A stretch of DNA of 54,083 nucleotides from Dehalococcoidia bacterium (GTDB lineage Bacteria; Chloroflexota; Dehalococcoidia; UBA2979), in assembly GCA_009692705.1 (NCBI GenBank), contig SHYR01000005.1, positions 1 to 54,083 on the forward strand. Direction: 5' to 3'. Both the position numbers and the translations under genes were made by a program. Positions 20,676 to 31,716 of this stretch are shown one piece after another; the stretch's first letter is position 1, and each line of letters begins with the position of its first letter. The notes below the pieces were generated by a model, which ran no database searches, was not told the DNA's origin, and saw only the letters and a program-made list of their open reading frames with translations.

Positions 20676-21416
20676 CTAGGAGGCTGGGGGCGCGCCCTCA
20701 TCGATGTCGGCCGGCGCTCGCGGCGTGCCGGCCTGGCGCGCAAACACCACCCGGCCCTCGCTGCCCGCGCCGTAGGCGCCGCGGTAGCGCTCCGGCAGCA
20801 GGGCGGCCACGCGCCGCAACATCAGGTCCGTGGCCGCCTCGGCCTCGTGCGCCCCGGACGCGACCTGCGGCAGCGTGAACGGCTCGCCGAATTCCACGCG
20901 GATGCGCGGGCGGTCGCGACTGAGCCAGCGCAGGACGATGCCGGGGACGTGGATCTGCTCCGTGCCGGTGATGGCGACCGGCACGACCGGCACCCCCGTC
21001 AGCAGCGCCACCATCGCCGCGCCGGGCAGGGCGGGGCGCATCGCGCCGGCGGAGCGCGTGCCCTCGGGGAACATCAGCACCACGTCGCCGCTCCTGAGGT
21101 GGTTGCGCGCCGCGCGCAGCGCGCCGATGTCCGCGGAGTAGCGGCGCACCGGGAAGGCGCCGTAGACCCGGAACATCCAGCCGAGCAGCGGCAGCTCAAA
21201 CAGCTCGCGCTTCGCCATCGGGTGCACGCGCCGGCGGCAGGAGGCGGCCACGAGCGGCGGGTCGAGCAGATTCAGATGGTTGCTGACCAGCACCACGCCG
21301 CCACGGGCGGGGACACGCTCGTGGTGAACGGCCTCCCAGCGCCCGTAGCTCGCGAGGATCGCGCGGGAGGCCGCCGTCGCCGCGCCGTACAGCAGCCTCG
21401 CGAGAGGGCGCTTCAC
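20676..21416 (-). CDS. plsC: 1-acyl-glycerol-3-phosphate acyltransferase (PlsC family)
   Basis: 246 residues. The acyltransferase motifs are VSNHLNLLDPPL (HX4D catalytic dyad), the block GAFPVRR, VLMFPEGTRS and VPVVPVAITG. It transfers an acyl chain to lysophosphatidate in phospholipid synthesis at the inner face of the membrane. GTG 21416 overlaps the cmk stop as GTGA, giving the N-terminus VKRPLARLLYGAATA. In many bacteria cmk and plsC are adjacent, so this context supports the call. Confidence 0.9.
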   Translation of the reverse strand: MKRPLARLLYGAATAASRAILASYGRWEAVHHERVPARGGVVLVSNHLNLLDPPLVAASCRRRVHPMAKRELFELPLLGWMFRVYGAFPVRRYSADIGALRAARNHLRSGDVVLMFPEGTRSAGAMRPALPGAAMVALLTGVPVVPVAITGTEQIHVPGIVLRWLSRDRPRIRVEFGEPFTLPQVASGAHEAEAATDLMLRRVAALLPERYRGAYGAGSEGRVVFARQAGTPRAPADIDEGAPPAS

Positions 21417-22156
21417 GCGGCCGCGTTCGCCGCGCGGTAGGCCTCGCGGCAAGCCTCCACCACCTCGTCGATGCCGAGCATGTCGGTGTCGATGATCAAC
21501 GCGTCCGGTGCCGCCTGCTCGCGCCGGACGGCGCGCTGGCCGGTGGCGTCAGCCTGGTCGCGGCGGCGCGTCTCCTCCATCACGCGCTCGAACGTCGTCG
21601 AGCGGCCGGCGTCGCGCTGCTCGCCGAGGCGCCGGCGCGCGCGCACCTCCAGCGAAGCGTCGAGGAAGACCTTCGCCCGCGCCTCCGTCAGCACGCGCGT
21701 GCCGATGTCGCGGCCCACCATCACCACCGGCGTGCGCGACGCGAGCGCGCGCTGCCGCCGCACCAGCTCAGTGCGCACCGCGGGGATGCCGGAGACCAGC
21801 GAGACGGCGCGCTCCACCTCCGGCGAGCGTAACAGCGCAGTGACGTCGCGGCCGTCGAGCAGGGCGCGCGGCTCCGCCGAGTCCTGCCACTGCAGGTCGA
21901 GATCGAGCCGGCGCACGAGCGCGATCACGGCCGCGACGTCTGCCGGGTCGACGCCCGCCTCCAGCACGGCGAGCGTGCACGCGCGATACATCATGCCGGT
22001 GTCGAAGAACCACAGCCCGAGGCGCTCGGCCAGCGTGCGGCCGACGACGCTCTTGCCGGAGGCCGTAGGGCCATCGATGGCGATCGAGCTGGCGAGCGAG
22101 TCTTGAGGGTCGGAGGGAATCGGCGCGCCTCCCAGCCGTTGAGTGCGGCGGATCAT
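21413..22156 (-). CDS. cmk: Cytidylate kinase
   Basis: 247 residues. It phosphorylates CMP/dCMP. The P-loop is SIAIDGPTASGKSVVGRTLAE, followed by FFDTGMMYRA (nucleotide-binding) and RDIGTRVLTEARAKVFLDAS with a lid near RRRDQADATGQ. The length fits the family. It overlaps both neighbours by four bases (ATGA upstream, GTGA downstream), forming the operon pseudouridine synthase-cmk-plsC. Confidence 0.95.
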   Translation of the reverse strand: MIRRTQRLGGAPIPSDPQDSLASSIAIDGPTASGKSVVGRTLAERLGLWFFDTGMMYRACTLAVLEAGVDPADVAAVIALVRRLDLDLQWQDSAEPRALLDGRDVTALLRSPEVERAVSLVSGIPAVRTELVRRQRALASRTPVVMVGRDIGTRVLTEARAKVFLDASLEVRARRRLGEQRDAGRSTTFERVMEETRRRDQADATGQRAVRREQAAPDALIIDTDMLGIDEVVEACREAYRAANAAA

Positions 22157-22935
22157 AGCGACGCCTCTGCCGGAGCGTCCACCGGCGTCCCAACCTCCCC
22201 CGGCGCCTCCAGCCGGACGAGGCGGCGCAGGGCGTCGACCTCCGCGGCGGTGAGCGACCGCGCTTCGCCGGGGCGCAGCACGCCGAGGCGCAGGCCGCCG
22301 AACTCGACGCGGGTGAGCCGTCGCACCGGGTGCCCGACGGCCGCGAGCATGCGCCGGATCTGGCGCTTGCGACCTTCGTGGATGGTGACTAGCAGCAGCG
22401 CGCCGCCGGGAACCGTCTCCAGCGGCTGCACCTTCGCGGGCGCGGTCGGGCCATCCTCCAGCTCCACGCCGTGCCGCAGCTGATCAAGCGCCTGCGGGGA
22501 AGGGACGCCCTCGACCTCCGCTTCGTAGCGCTTCGGCACCCGGTAGCGCGGATGGGCGAGGCGGAACGCCAGATCGCCGTCGGTGGTCAGCAGCAGCAGG
22601 CCGGCGCTGTCGCGGTCCAGTCTCCCAACATAACGCAGCCCTTGCGGTGCTACGGTTATGCTAAGCAGGTCATAAATCGTCCTGCGCCCGCGCTCGTCGC
22701 TGGCGGTGACGAGATACCCCTCCGGCTTGTGCAGCATCCAAGTCGCGTTCGCCTCCGGCAGCACCAGCGGCCGCCCATCGATGGCGACACGCTCGCGCTC
22801 GGGATCCGCGCGCTCGCCGAGCGCCGCCACGCGCCCGTCAACCGTGACGCGGCCCGCAACGATCAACTGCTCCGCGCTGCGGCGGGAGCCGTGGCCCGCG
22901 CGCGCAAGCAGCTTCTGGAGACGCTCGGCGGGCAC
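22153..22935 (-). CDS. rluB: RsuA/RluB-family pseudouridine synthase
   Basis: 260 residues. An S4 RNA-binding domain lies at residues 1-50 (ERLQKLLARAGHGSRRSAEQLI) and the catalytic domain holds GRLDRDSAGLLLLTTDGDL with the nucleophile Asp, and KRYEAEVEG. The family modifies 23S (RluB, position 2605 in E. coli) or 16S rRNA; the exact site is inferred. The stretch 22620-22690 uses codons unlike the rest (ATA, GTA, TAT, GTT). It is transcribed before cmk with a four-base overlap. Confidence 0.92.
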   Translation of the reverse strand: MPAERLQKLLARAGHGSRRSAEQLIVAGRVTVDGRVAALGERADPERERVAIDGRPLVLPEANATWMLHKPEGYLVTASDERGRRTIYDLLSITVAPQGLRYVGRLDRDSAGLLLLTTDGDLAFRLAHPRYRVPKRYEAEVEGVPSPQALDQLRHGVELEDGPTAPAKVQPLETVPGGALLLVTIHEGRKRQIRRMLAAVGHPVRRLTRVEFGGLRLGVLRPGEARSLTAAEVDALRRLVRLEAPGEVGTPVDAPAEASL

Positions 22936-22938
22936 GCG

Positions 22939-23271
22939 CTAGCGACGCGGCCCGGCGAGCTCGACGATCAGCAGTTCCGTGAGCACAGTGCGCGTGACGC
23001 CCTCGAGGCCGGCGGTCGCGGCGCCCGGCATCGAAATACGCGCGCGCGGCCACGCCGCCGCCAGCGCGCGGCTGGAGAGCGCGCGCAGGGCGTACTCCGC
23101 GGCCAGGCCGATGGCCACCGCGGCGGCGGAACGCGTGAGCGCCGGCAGCGCGCGCGCGGCCAGCGCCGGCAGCCGCTGGGCGGGGAGCGCGAACGCGCGC
23201 GGCGCGGCGACGGTCAGGGCGCGCTGGGCGGGCACAGGCGTGCCGGCGGGGCGGGCGGGCTCGGTGGTCAT
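22939..23271 (-). CDS. Small hypothetical protein, Ala-rich
   Basis: 110 residues, Ala/Arg/Pro-rich. The N-terminal half is low complexity and probably disordered. The middle (SAAAVAIGLAAEYALRAL) could be an amphipathic or weak membrane helix. The C-terminus is regular (GVTRTVLTELLIVELAG). It lies three bases before the pseudouridine synthase gene, suggesting co-transcription. TACTCT (23314-23309) is a -10 candidate. No family is recognised. Confidence 0.5.
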   Translation of the reverse strand: MTTEPARPAGTPVPAQRALTVAAPRAFALPAQRLPALAARALPALTRSAAAVAIGLAAEYALRALSSRALAAAWPRARISMPGAATAGLEGVTRTVLTELLIVELAGPRR

Positions 23272-23364
23272 GGGCGGCTGCTCTCGCTGCTCGAGCGTAG
23301 TGAGCGCTAGAGTAACGCTGGGGAGCGAGGGCGGCCAGCGCCCAGCCCCGCAAAGCGCAACCGG

Positions 23365-24189
23365 CTAGCGCGGGAGGGCGACGAGGCGGCCGCGCACCTC
23401 CGAGGTGAGGTCGACGGCCTCGCGCGGCGCTCCGCCGGGACCGAGCACGCGGCTGCCGGCGACGCGCAGGCGCGCGGCGGCGAACTCCGCGAACGTGGCC
23501 AGCAGCAGCGGCGCCTCGTAGCGCACGCCCTCGGCGCGGATCGCCGCGAACAGCGGCGTCCGCTCCAGGATGTCGTCGTCGATGCCGTCGAGCCGCGGCG
23601 CGAGCTCCGCCCAGAGCGCATCGAATCCGGGGCCGCGGATCGGATAGCGGCAGCAGGCGACGACCGGCCCGGCGTCGACCTCCGCGATCGCGAGGTGCAG
23701 CATCACGCCGCTCTCGCGCGCGCCACCGCGGATGAGCGCGCGGATCACCTCTCGCCAGGTGCCAGCGGGGCCGCCGGGCAGCGCCGGGTGCAGGTTGAGC
23801 AGTGGATGCCGCGAGACGAACCCGGCGGTGAAGATCAGCATGTACCCGGCGAGCACGCCGAGGTCGAATGGGCGTCCGTCGAGGGCGCGCTCCACCTGCT
23901 CGTCGTAGCGCTCGCGCCACGGCGGGAGCGTCTCACCGAAGCGCGAGCGCTCGCCGCCGGCCGTGTGGCGGAAGCTCACCGAGGAACGCGTCACCAGCGG
24001 GTGGGCGTTCACGCGCACCAGTTCGAAGAAGGCGTCGGTCACGCCGTCCTCGCCGCGGTCGCGGTTGCAGAACACGAATGCGAACTCAGCGTCGAGCTCG
24101 CCGGCAGCGATCGCCGCCGCCACAGTCTCGTACATCGCGCGCGAGCCCTCGCCGCGAGCGGTGGTGAACCAGCCGAGGCGCAGCGTCAC
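23365..24189 (-). CDS. Formyltransferase-family protein (PurN/Fmt-like)
   Basis: 274 residues with the formyltransferase fold. Catalytic signature: LNLHPALPGG (Asn and His of the N-x-H pair) and the Asp in IAEVDAGPVV. The N-terminus is LRLGWFTTARGEGSRAMYE, which is less like PurN's glycine-rich start. In this family the donor is 10-formyltetrahydrofolate and the acceptor may be GAR, methionyl-tRNA or a sugar-nucleotide. The acceptor cannot be told here; a PurN-like role is possible but unproven. It overlaps xseB by four bases. Confidence 0.75.
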   Translation of the reverse strand: MTLRLGWFTTARGEGSRAMYETVAAAIAAGELDAEFAFVFCNRDRGEDGVTDAFFELVRVNAHPLVTRSSVSFRHTAGGERSRFGETLPPWRERYDEQVERALDGRPFDLGVLAGYMLIFTAGFVSRHPLLNLHPALPGGPAGTWREVIRALIRGGARESGVMLHLAIAEVDAGPVVACCRYPIRGPGFDALWAELAPRLDGIDDDILERTPLFAAIRAEGVRYEAPLLLATFAEFAAARLRVAGSRVLGPGGAPREAVDLTSEVRGRLVALPR

Positions 24190-24416
24190 GCCGGTTGCTC
24201 GCTGTCCTCGTAGGCCTGTCGCAGCTGCTCGATGCGCTGCTCGACGCCGCCCAGCAGCTCCTGGCAGCGCTTCGCCAGCTGCATGCCCTCCTCGTAGAGC
24301 GCCACCGCCTGCTCCAGGCTGAGGTCGCCGCCGTCGAGGCGATCCGTGATCTCCTCCAGCCGCGTGTAGAGCTGGTCGAATGTGGGCTCAGGCTCCCGCC
24401 CGCGCGCCGCGCTCAT
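24186..24416 (-). CDS. xseB: Exodeoxyribonuclease VII small subunit
   Basis: 76 residues, the normal size. It matches the family: FDQLYTRLEEITDRLDGGDL, LEQAVALYEEGMQLAKRCQELL and the acidic tail. It pairs with XseA to degrade single-stranded DNA. It overlaps xseA by four bases (ATGA) and the formyltransferase gene by four. Confidence 0.95.
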   Translation of the reverse strand: MSAARGREPEPTFDQLYTRLEEITDRLDGGDLSLEQAVALYEEGMQLAKRCQELLGGVEQRIEQLRQAYEDSEQPA

Positions 24417-25648
24417 CGCCGCGGCTCCGCCCGGTCCGGCTCGATGCGCGCGGCGCGGCGGCCATCGCGCAGCCGCAGCTCGACGCGCTCGCCCGCGCGC
24501 AGCGCCGCGGCGGAACCTACGGCGGTGCCGTCCGGCCGCTCCACGATGGCGAAGCCGCGGTCGAGCGTAGCGAGCGGCGAGAGCGCGCCGAGCCGCCCCG
24601 CCGCGCCCGCGACCCGCACGCGGGCGGCGGCGACCGCTGTCGCCGCGCCTCGCAGCAGCGCCACCTCGTGCGAGCGCACCACCCGCCGCCGGCCCTCGAG
24701 GTCCGGCAGCGCATCGTGCAGCGCCGCCACGCGCAGATCGAGCCGGTCGCGCGCCGCCACCAGCGCCCGCAGCACCCGCGCCTCCGCGCGCTGTGCACGC
24801 GCCTCGAGCGCACGCGCCACATCGGCGCGGTCGGGCGCCACCAGCTCGGCGGCGGAGGAGGGCGTGGACGCGCGCAAGTCCGCGACGAGGTCGGCGAGCG
24901 TGGTGTCGGTCTCGTGCCCGACCGCGGAGACGACGGGAACCGGCGAGGCGAAGATAGCGCGCACCACCGGCTCCTCGTTGAAGGCCCAGAGGTCCTCAGC
25001 CGCGCCCCCGCCGCGGGCCACGATGATCACATCTGGCCGGTGCGAGCGCGCGAGCGCGCGCAGCGACTGCGCGATCGCAGGCGCGGCGTCGGCGCCCTGC
25101 ACCGGCGTGGGCTGGAGCAGCAGCGTCGCCAGCGGCCAGCGCCGCGCCAGCACCTGCGCGATGTCGTGGAAGACCGCGCCCGTGGGCGATGTGACCACGC
25201 CCACGCGCTGCGGGAAGCGTGGCAGACTGCGCTTGCGCTGCGGGTCGAACAGCCCCTCCGCCTCGAAGCGGGCGCGCCGGCGCTCGAACTCCGCGGCGAG
25301 CGCACCAGTGCCTTCCGGCTGCACGAAATCGACGATGAACGAGAGCTCGCCGCGCTGCTCGTAGACCGAGAGCGAGCCGTGCACCACCACCGACGCGCCG
25401 TCGACCAGCCACTCGCGCTGGCCAACGTTGCGGTTGCGGAAGAAGGCGCAGCGCAGCGCGACGCGCGCATCCTTGAGCGTGAAGTAGATGTGCCCGGCGG
25501 AGGAGCGGTTGCAGTTCGAGACCTCGCCCGCGACCCAGATCGCGGTGAGGTGGCGGTTGCCTTCGAGCAGCTCGCGCAGGTAGCGCGTGACCTCGCCGAC
25601 AGGGTAGACCTCACCGAGCGCGCCTGCGTCCGCCGCGGGAGGGCTCAT
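24413..25648 (-). CDS. xseA: Exodeoxyribonuclease VII large subunit
   Basis: 411 residues. An N-terminal OB-type domain (YPVGEVTRYLRELLEGNRHLTAIWVAGEVSN region, residues 13-100) is followed by the XseA catalytic core (SPTGAVFHDIAQVLARRWP and SAVGHETDTTLADLVADLRA) and a coiled-coil arm. ATG 25648 is chosen; an earlier start (25711) would overlap efp and add a low-complexity extension. It forms the single-strand-specific nuclease with XseB. Confidence 0.95.
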   Translation of the reverse strand: MSPPAADAGALGEVYPVGEVTRYLRELLEGNRHLTAIWVAGEVSNCNRSSAGHIYFTLKDARVALRCAFFRNRNVGQREWLVDGASVVVHGSLSVYEQRGELSFIVDFVQPEGTGALAAEFERRRARFEAEGLFDPQRKRSLPRFPQRVGVVTSPTGAVFHDIAQVLARRWPLATLLLQPTPVQGADAAPAIAQSLRALARSHRPDVIIVARGGGAAEDLWAFNEEPVVRAIFASPVPVVSAVGHETDTTLADLVADLRASTPSSAAELVAPDRADVARALEARAQRAEARVLRALVAARDRLDLRVAALHDALPDLEGRRRVVRSHEVALLRGAATAVAAARVRVAGAAGRLGALSPLATLDRGFAIVERPDGTAVGSAAALRAGERVELRLRDGRRAARIEPDRAEPRR

Positions 25649-25694
25649 GCTGCGCGGCGCCTCCCCGCTGCCACCGCCGTCCGCCGCCGCGAGC

Positions 25695-26258
25695 TCACCG
25701 GCTGGCGACACGCTCGATGTACGTCCCGGTATCGGTCGAGACCTTGATCGTGTCGCCCTGGTTGACGAACAGCGGCACGTTCACGACGAGGCCGGTCTCG
25801 AGCGTCGCAGGTTTCGTGGCGCCGGTGGCAGTGTCGCCCTTCACGCCTCGCTCGACGTCCACGATCTTCAGCTCGACGGCAGCGGGCAACTCGATGCCGA
25901 GCGCCTCCTCGCCGAACATCACGACCTGCGCGGTCCCGCCCTCCTTGAGGTAGGGGATGGAGTCCTCGATCAGTCTGCGGGCGATCGGGATCTGGTCGTA
26001 GCTCTCGGTGTTCATGAACACCAGCGCATTGTCCTCCGCATAGAGGTACTGCATCGAACGGCGCTCCACGCGCACATCCGGCACTTTCTCGCCGGCGTTG
26101 AAGGAGCGCTCGGTAATGTGCCCGGCGCGCAGGTCGCGCAGCTTGGTGCGGTAGACCGCCGACTTCTTGGTCTTGACGTGGTGCACCTCGACGACGGTGT
26201 AGAGGGTGCCGTCGAGCTCCAGGTTCGTGCCGCGCCTGACATCGCTGATCTGGATCAA
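25695..26258 (-). CDS. efp: Elongation factor P
   Basis: 187 residues, the standard length and three OB-like domains. It stimulates peptide bond formation at polyproline stretches. Domain I: IQISDVRRGTNLELDGTLYTVVEV and the tip loop HVKTKKSAVYRT, where Lys32 is in the place usually modified (Lys34 in E. coli). Domains II/III: QYLYAEDNALVFMN and the C-terminal STDTGTYIERV. No EpmA/YmfI-type modification gene is seen in the window. The gene follows pepP by 34 bases; aroQ-pepP-efp is a known conserved cluster. Confidence 0.96.
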   Translation of the reverse strand: MIQISDVRRGTNLELDGTLYTVVEVHHVKTKKSAVYRTKLRDLRAGHITERSFNAGEKVPDVRVERRSMQYLYAEDNALVFMNTESYDQIPIARRLIEDSIPYLKEGGTAQVVMFGEEALGIELPAAVELKIVDVERGVKGDTATGATKPATLETGLVVNVPLFVNQGDTIKVSTDTGTYIERVASR

Positions 26259-26292
26259 CGATCCACGTCCTCTCCCTGCGCCGGCTCGTCGC

Positions 26293-27384
26293 CTACGCCC
26301 GTACTAGGTCCAGCTTCGTCGCGGTGGTGAGCGAGCGCAGGCGGCCGTGCTCCATCACGCACTGATCCTCGATGCGCACACCGCCCCAGCCCGGCAGGTA
26401 AATACCGGGCTCCACCGTCACCACGTTCCCGTCCTCCAGCACGTCCTCGCCGGCGGGCGAGAGTCGCGGATCCTCGTGGATGTCCAGCCCCACGCCGTGC
26501 CCGAGCCCGTGCCCGAAGTGGTCCGCGTGTCCCGCCTGCGCGATCACGGCGACCGCGATCTCGTGCGCCTGGCGGCCGGTCATGCCCGCCTCGATGCGCT
26601 CCTCGGCCATCGTCTGAGCAGTGAGCACGATGTCGTAGACGCGCCGGAACTGCGCGTCCGGCTCGCCGAGGGAGATCGTGCGCGTGAGGTCGGAGCAGTA
26701 GCCATCGAGGCGCACGCCGAGGTCCATCACCACGCCCTGCCCGGCGCGCAGCGGCTCGTCGCGCGGGTAGGCGTGCGGCATCGCGCTCCACGGCCCCCCG
26801 GCGATGATGGTGGCGAACGAGAGGTCATCCGCGCCGTGCTCCATCGCATAGCGCTGCACCTCCCACGCCAGCTGGCGCTCCGTCATGCCCGGCGCGGCGA
26901 CGGCTGCGGCGTGGCGGAAGGCGTCGTCGCCCAGCCGCACGGCGCGGGCGAGCGCCTCGATCTCGGCGGACTCCTTCACCATGCGCAGACGCTCGATCGC
27001 GCGCGGCGCCGCCACCAGCTCGGGGCGCGCGGCCGGCGGCAGCGCCTCGACCACGCGCCGCCAGTCATCGAACGCGGCCACGGTCAGGCCCGCGGGCTCG
27101 TAGCCGAGCCGCCGCCCGCCGAGGCCCTCGAGCAGCGCGGGCGCCGAGGCCGTGCTCGCCCCCGCAATCTTGACCAGCGTGAACTCCGGCGCCTGGCGGC
27201 CAGCCTGCTCCCAGTAGCGCGAGTCGGTAGCGAAGAGCGCGCGGTCGCGGTCCACGAGCAGGACGCCGCTGCTGCCGGTGAAGCCGGAGAGCCAGCGGCG
27301 GTTGGAGGGTGTGGTGACGAGCAACGCGTCGACGCGCAGCGCCTCGAAGCGAGCGCGCAGACGGTCGAGCCGGGCGGAGCTCAC
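26293..27384 (-). CDS. pepP: Xaa-Pro aminopeptidase (M24B)
   Basis: 363 residues. The N-terminal creatinase-like domain (residues 1-125) is followed by the pita-bread metallopeptidase domain with [20 protein letters not shown] (two Asp ligands), [15 protein letters not shown] (His) and the Glu ligands near TVEPGIYLP and the end. It removes N-terminal residues before proline. GTG 27384 overlaps the aroQ stop as GTGA, giving [16 protein letters not shown]. It lies between aroQ and efp. Confidence 0.95.
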   Translation of the reverse strand: MSSARLDRLRARFEALRVDALLVTTPSNRRWLSGFTGSSGVLLVDRDRALFATDSRYWEQAGRQAPEFTLVKIAGASTASAPALLEGLGGRRLGYEPAGLTVAAFDDWRRVVEALPPAARPELVAAPRAIERLRMVKESAEIEALARAVRLGDDAFRHAAAVAAPGMTERQLAWEVQRYAMEHGADDLSFATIIAGGPWSAMPHAYPRDEPLRAGQGVVMDLGVRLDGYCSDLTRTISLGEPDAQFRRVYDIVLTAQTMAEERIEAGMTGRQAHEIAVAVIAQAGHADHFGHGLGHGVGLDIHEDPRLSPAGEDVLEDGNVVTVEPGIYLPGWGGVRIEDQCVMEHGRLRSLTTATKLDLVRA

Positions 27385-27824
27385 TGCGTCTCGCCTTCGC
27401 TCAGGCGGCCGACCAGCAGGTCGAGCGCGGCGATGTAGCCGCGGTAGCCGAAGCCGGCGATCTGGCCCCAGCACACGCGGGCGATGGTCGAGCGGTGCCG
27501 GAAGCGCTCGCGGGCGTAGATGTTCGAGAGATGCACCTCCACCGCAGGCACCTGCACCGCCTCCAGCGCATCGGCGATCGCCAGCGAGGTGTGGGTGTAG
27601 GCGGCGGCGTTGATGATCAGGCCGTCCCAGTCGCGGTGCTGCTGGATCGCGTCCACCAGCGCGCCCTCGTGGTTGGACTGCACGAACTTCACCTCGACGC
27701 CCAGCCGGTCAGCATGGCCACGCACCAGCAGCTGGATCTCGTCGAGCGTCTCGCGGCCATAGACCGCGGGCATGCGGTGGCCCAGCAGGTTCAGGTTGGG
27801 ACCGTTGAGCACGAGAATGCGCAT
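27381..27824 (-). CDS. aroQ: 3-dehydroquinate dehydratase, type II
   Basis: 147 residues, as expected for the small dodecameric type II enzyme. It converts 3-dehydroquinate to 3-dehydroshikimate. Motifs: LVLNGPNLNLLGHR (residues 4-17), QSNHEGALVDAI, NAAAYTHTSLAI and VEVHLSNIYARERFRH with catalytic Tyr, Asn and His. ATG 27824 has GGGAG six bases upstream. The other shikimate genes aroE, aroC and aroKB are 13-17 kb away on the other strand. Confidence 0.97.
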   Translation of the reverse strand: MRILVLNGPNLNLLGHRMPAVYGRETLDEIQLLVRGHADRLGVEVKFVQSNHEGALVDAIQQHRDWDGLIINAAAYTHTSLAIADALEAVQVPAVEVHLSNIYARERFRHRSTIARVCWGQIAGFGYRGYIAALDLLVGRLSEGETQ

Positions 27825-27876
27825 CGCCGCTCCCTGTTCGACTGCTCGGCTGCGGATCGTACCAGCGGACAGGCGA

Positions 27877-28830
27877 TCAGGCGCGGCGCGCGCGACTCGC
27901 CTCCGTACGGCGCGCTCGCGCCAGCGCCGCGGCGACCGCGGCGACCTGCCGGCCGCTGGTGACGGCGGTGTAGATCTGCGTGGTGTCGGCCGAGCTGTGC
28001 CCGAGCAGATGCTGGACCACGCGCAGGTCGGCGCCGCCTTCCAGCATATGGGTAGCGAAGCTATGGCGCAGCAGGTGCGGGTACACCCGTTGCAGGATGC
28101 CCGCCGCCACCCCGGCACGCCGCACGACCGTCTGCACCGAGCGCACCGAGAGCCGGCCGCCGGAGCGGTTGAGGAAGAGCGCGGGCTGCGCGCCGGTCGC
28201 GAACGCCGTGCGGCCGCCCTCGATGTACTCGCGCAGCGCGCGGCGGGCGGGCTCGCCGAAGAGCGCCACGCGAGTCTTCTCCCCCTTGCCGGTGACCGTG
28301 ACCTGCCGGTTCGTGAGGTCGAGGTCCCGCACGTCGATGCCGACCAGCTCGCTCACGCGCAGGCCCGCGGCGTACAGCAACTCGAGCAGCGCGCGGTCGC
28401 GCTGGCCCTGCGCGCCGTCGAGCACAGGCGACTGCACCAGCGCGTCCGCCTGCGGCTCGCTCAGGAAGTGCGGCAGCCGCCGCGGCGCCTTTGGGTGGCG
28501 CAGCATCAGGATCGAGTCGCCCGGGCGTCCCGGCGGCAACTCGCCCTCCCGCTCCAACCAGGCGTAGCAGGCGCGCACCGTGGTCGCCCGGCGCTTCAGC
28601 GAGGCGGCGGCGAGCCCGGCCGCGCGCTGCGCCGCGAGGAACGCGCGCCCATCGCTGCGCCCCGCGCGGTCGAACGCCACACCGCGCTGCGCGAGGAAGT
28701 GGAAGAACGCGCCGATGTCGGCGCGGTAGTTGCGCAGCGTGTGCCGGGAGCGCCCGCGCACGCGCGCGAGCTGGTCGAGATAGCGCGCGAGCGCCGCGGC
28801 AGCGCGCGCGTCGGAGGGGGGAGCGCTCAT
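27877..28830 (-). CDS. xerD: Tyrosine recombinase, XerC/XerD type
   Basis: 317 residues. An N-terminal SAM-like DNA-binding domain (about 10-105) is followed by the catalytic domain with Arg in AAGLRVSELVGID, Lys in TGKGEKTRV, HLLRHSFATH (His-x-x-Arg), LLGHSSADTTQIY (His, Tyr nucleophile). It resolves chromosome dimers at dif with a partner. XerC and XerD cannot be told apart from this alone. ATG 28830 gives the usual length; an upstream in-frame extension to 28908 is low-complexity. There is no mobile-element context, so a housekeeping role is likely. Confidence 0.93.
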   Translation of the reverse strand: MSAPPSDARAAAALARYLDQLARVRGRSRHTLRNYRADIGAFFHFLAQRGVAFDRAGRSDGRAFLAAQRAAGLAAASLKRRATTVRACYAWLEREGELPPGRPGDSILMLRHPKAPRRLPHFLSEPQADALVQSPVLDGAQGQRDRALLELLYAAGLRVSELVGIDVRDLDLTNRQVTVTGKGEKTRVALFGEPARRALREYIEGGRTAFATGAQPALFLNRSGGRLSVRSVQTVVRRAGVAAGILQRVYPHLLRHSFATHMLEGGADLRVVQHLLGHSSADTTQIYTAVTSGRQVAAVAAALARARRTEASRARRA

Positions 28831-28926
28831 ACTGCGGCCCGATCTCCCCGCCGCGGAGATGATCGCACATGCGGGCCGCCGCACGGAAGCGCTCGGCGGC
28901 GGGGGCACGGCGCGCGCGAGAGAGCG

Positions 28927-31705
<2,779 letters not shown>

Positions 31706-31716
<11 letters not shown>

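Noticed and set aside
25649-25711. Longer xseA start at 25711
   Set aside because: It would overlap the end of efp and add a low-complexity N-terminus not found in the family.
27877-28830. XerC/D-type gene as an integrase of a mobile element
   Set aside because: It is surrounded by housekeeping genes (topA, aroQ) with no direct repeats, tRNA target or cargo genes.
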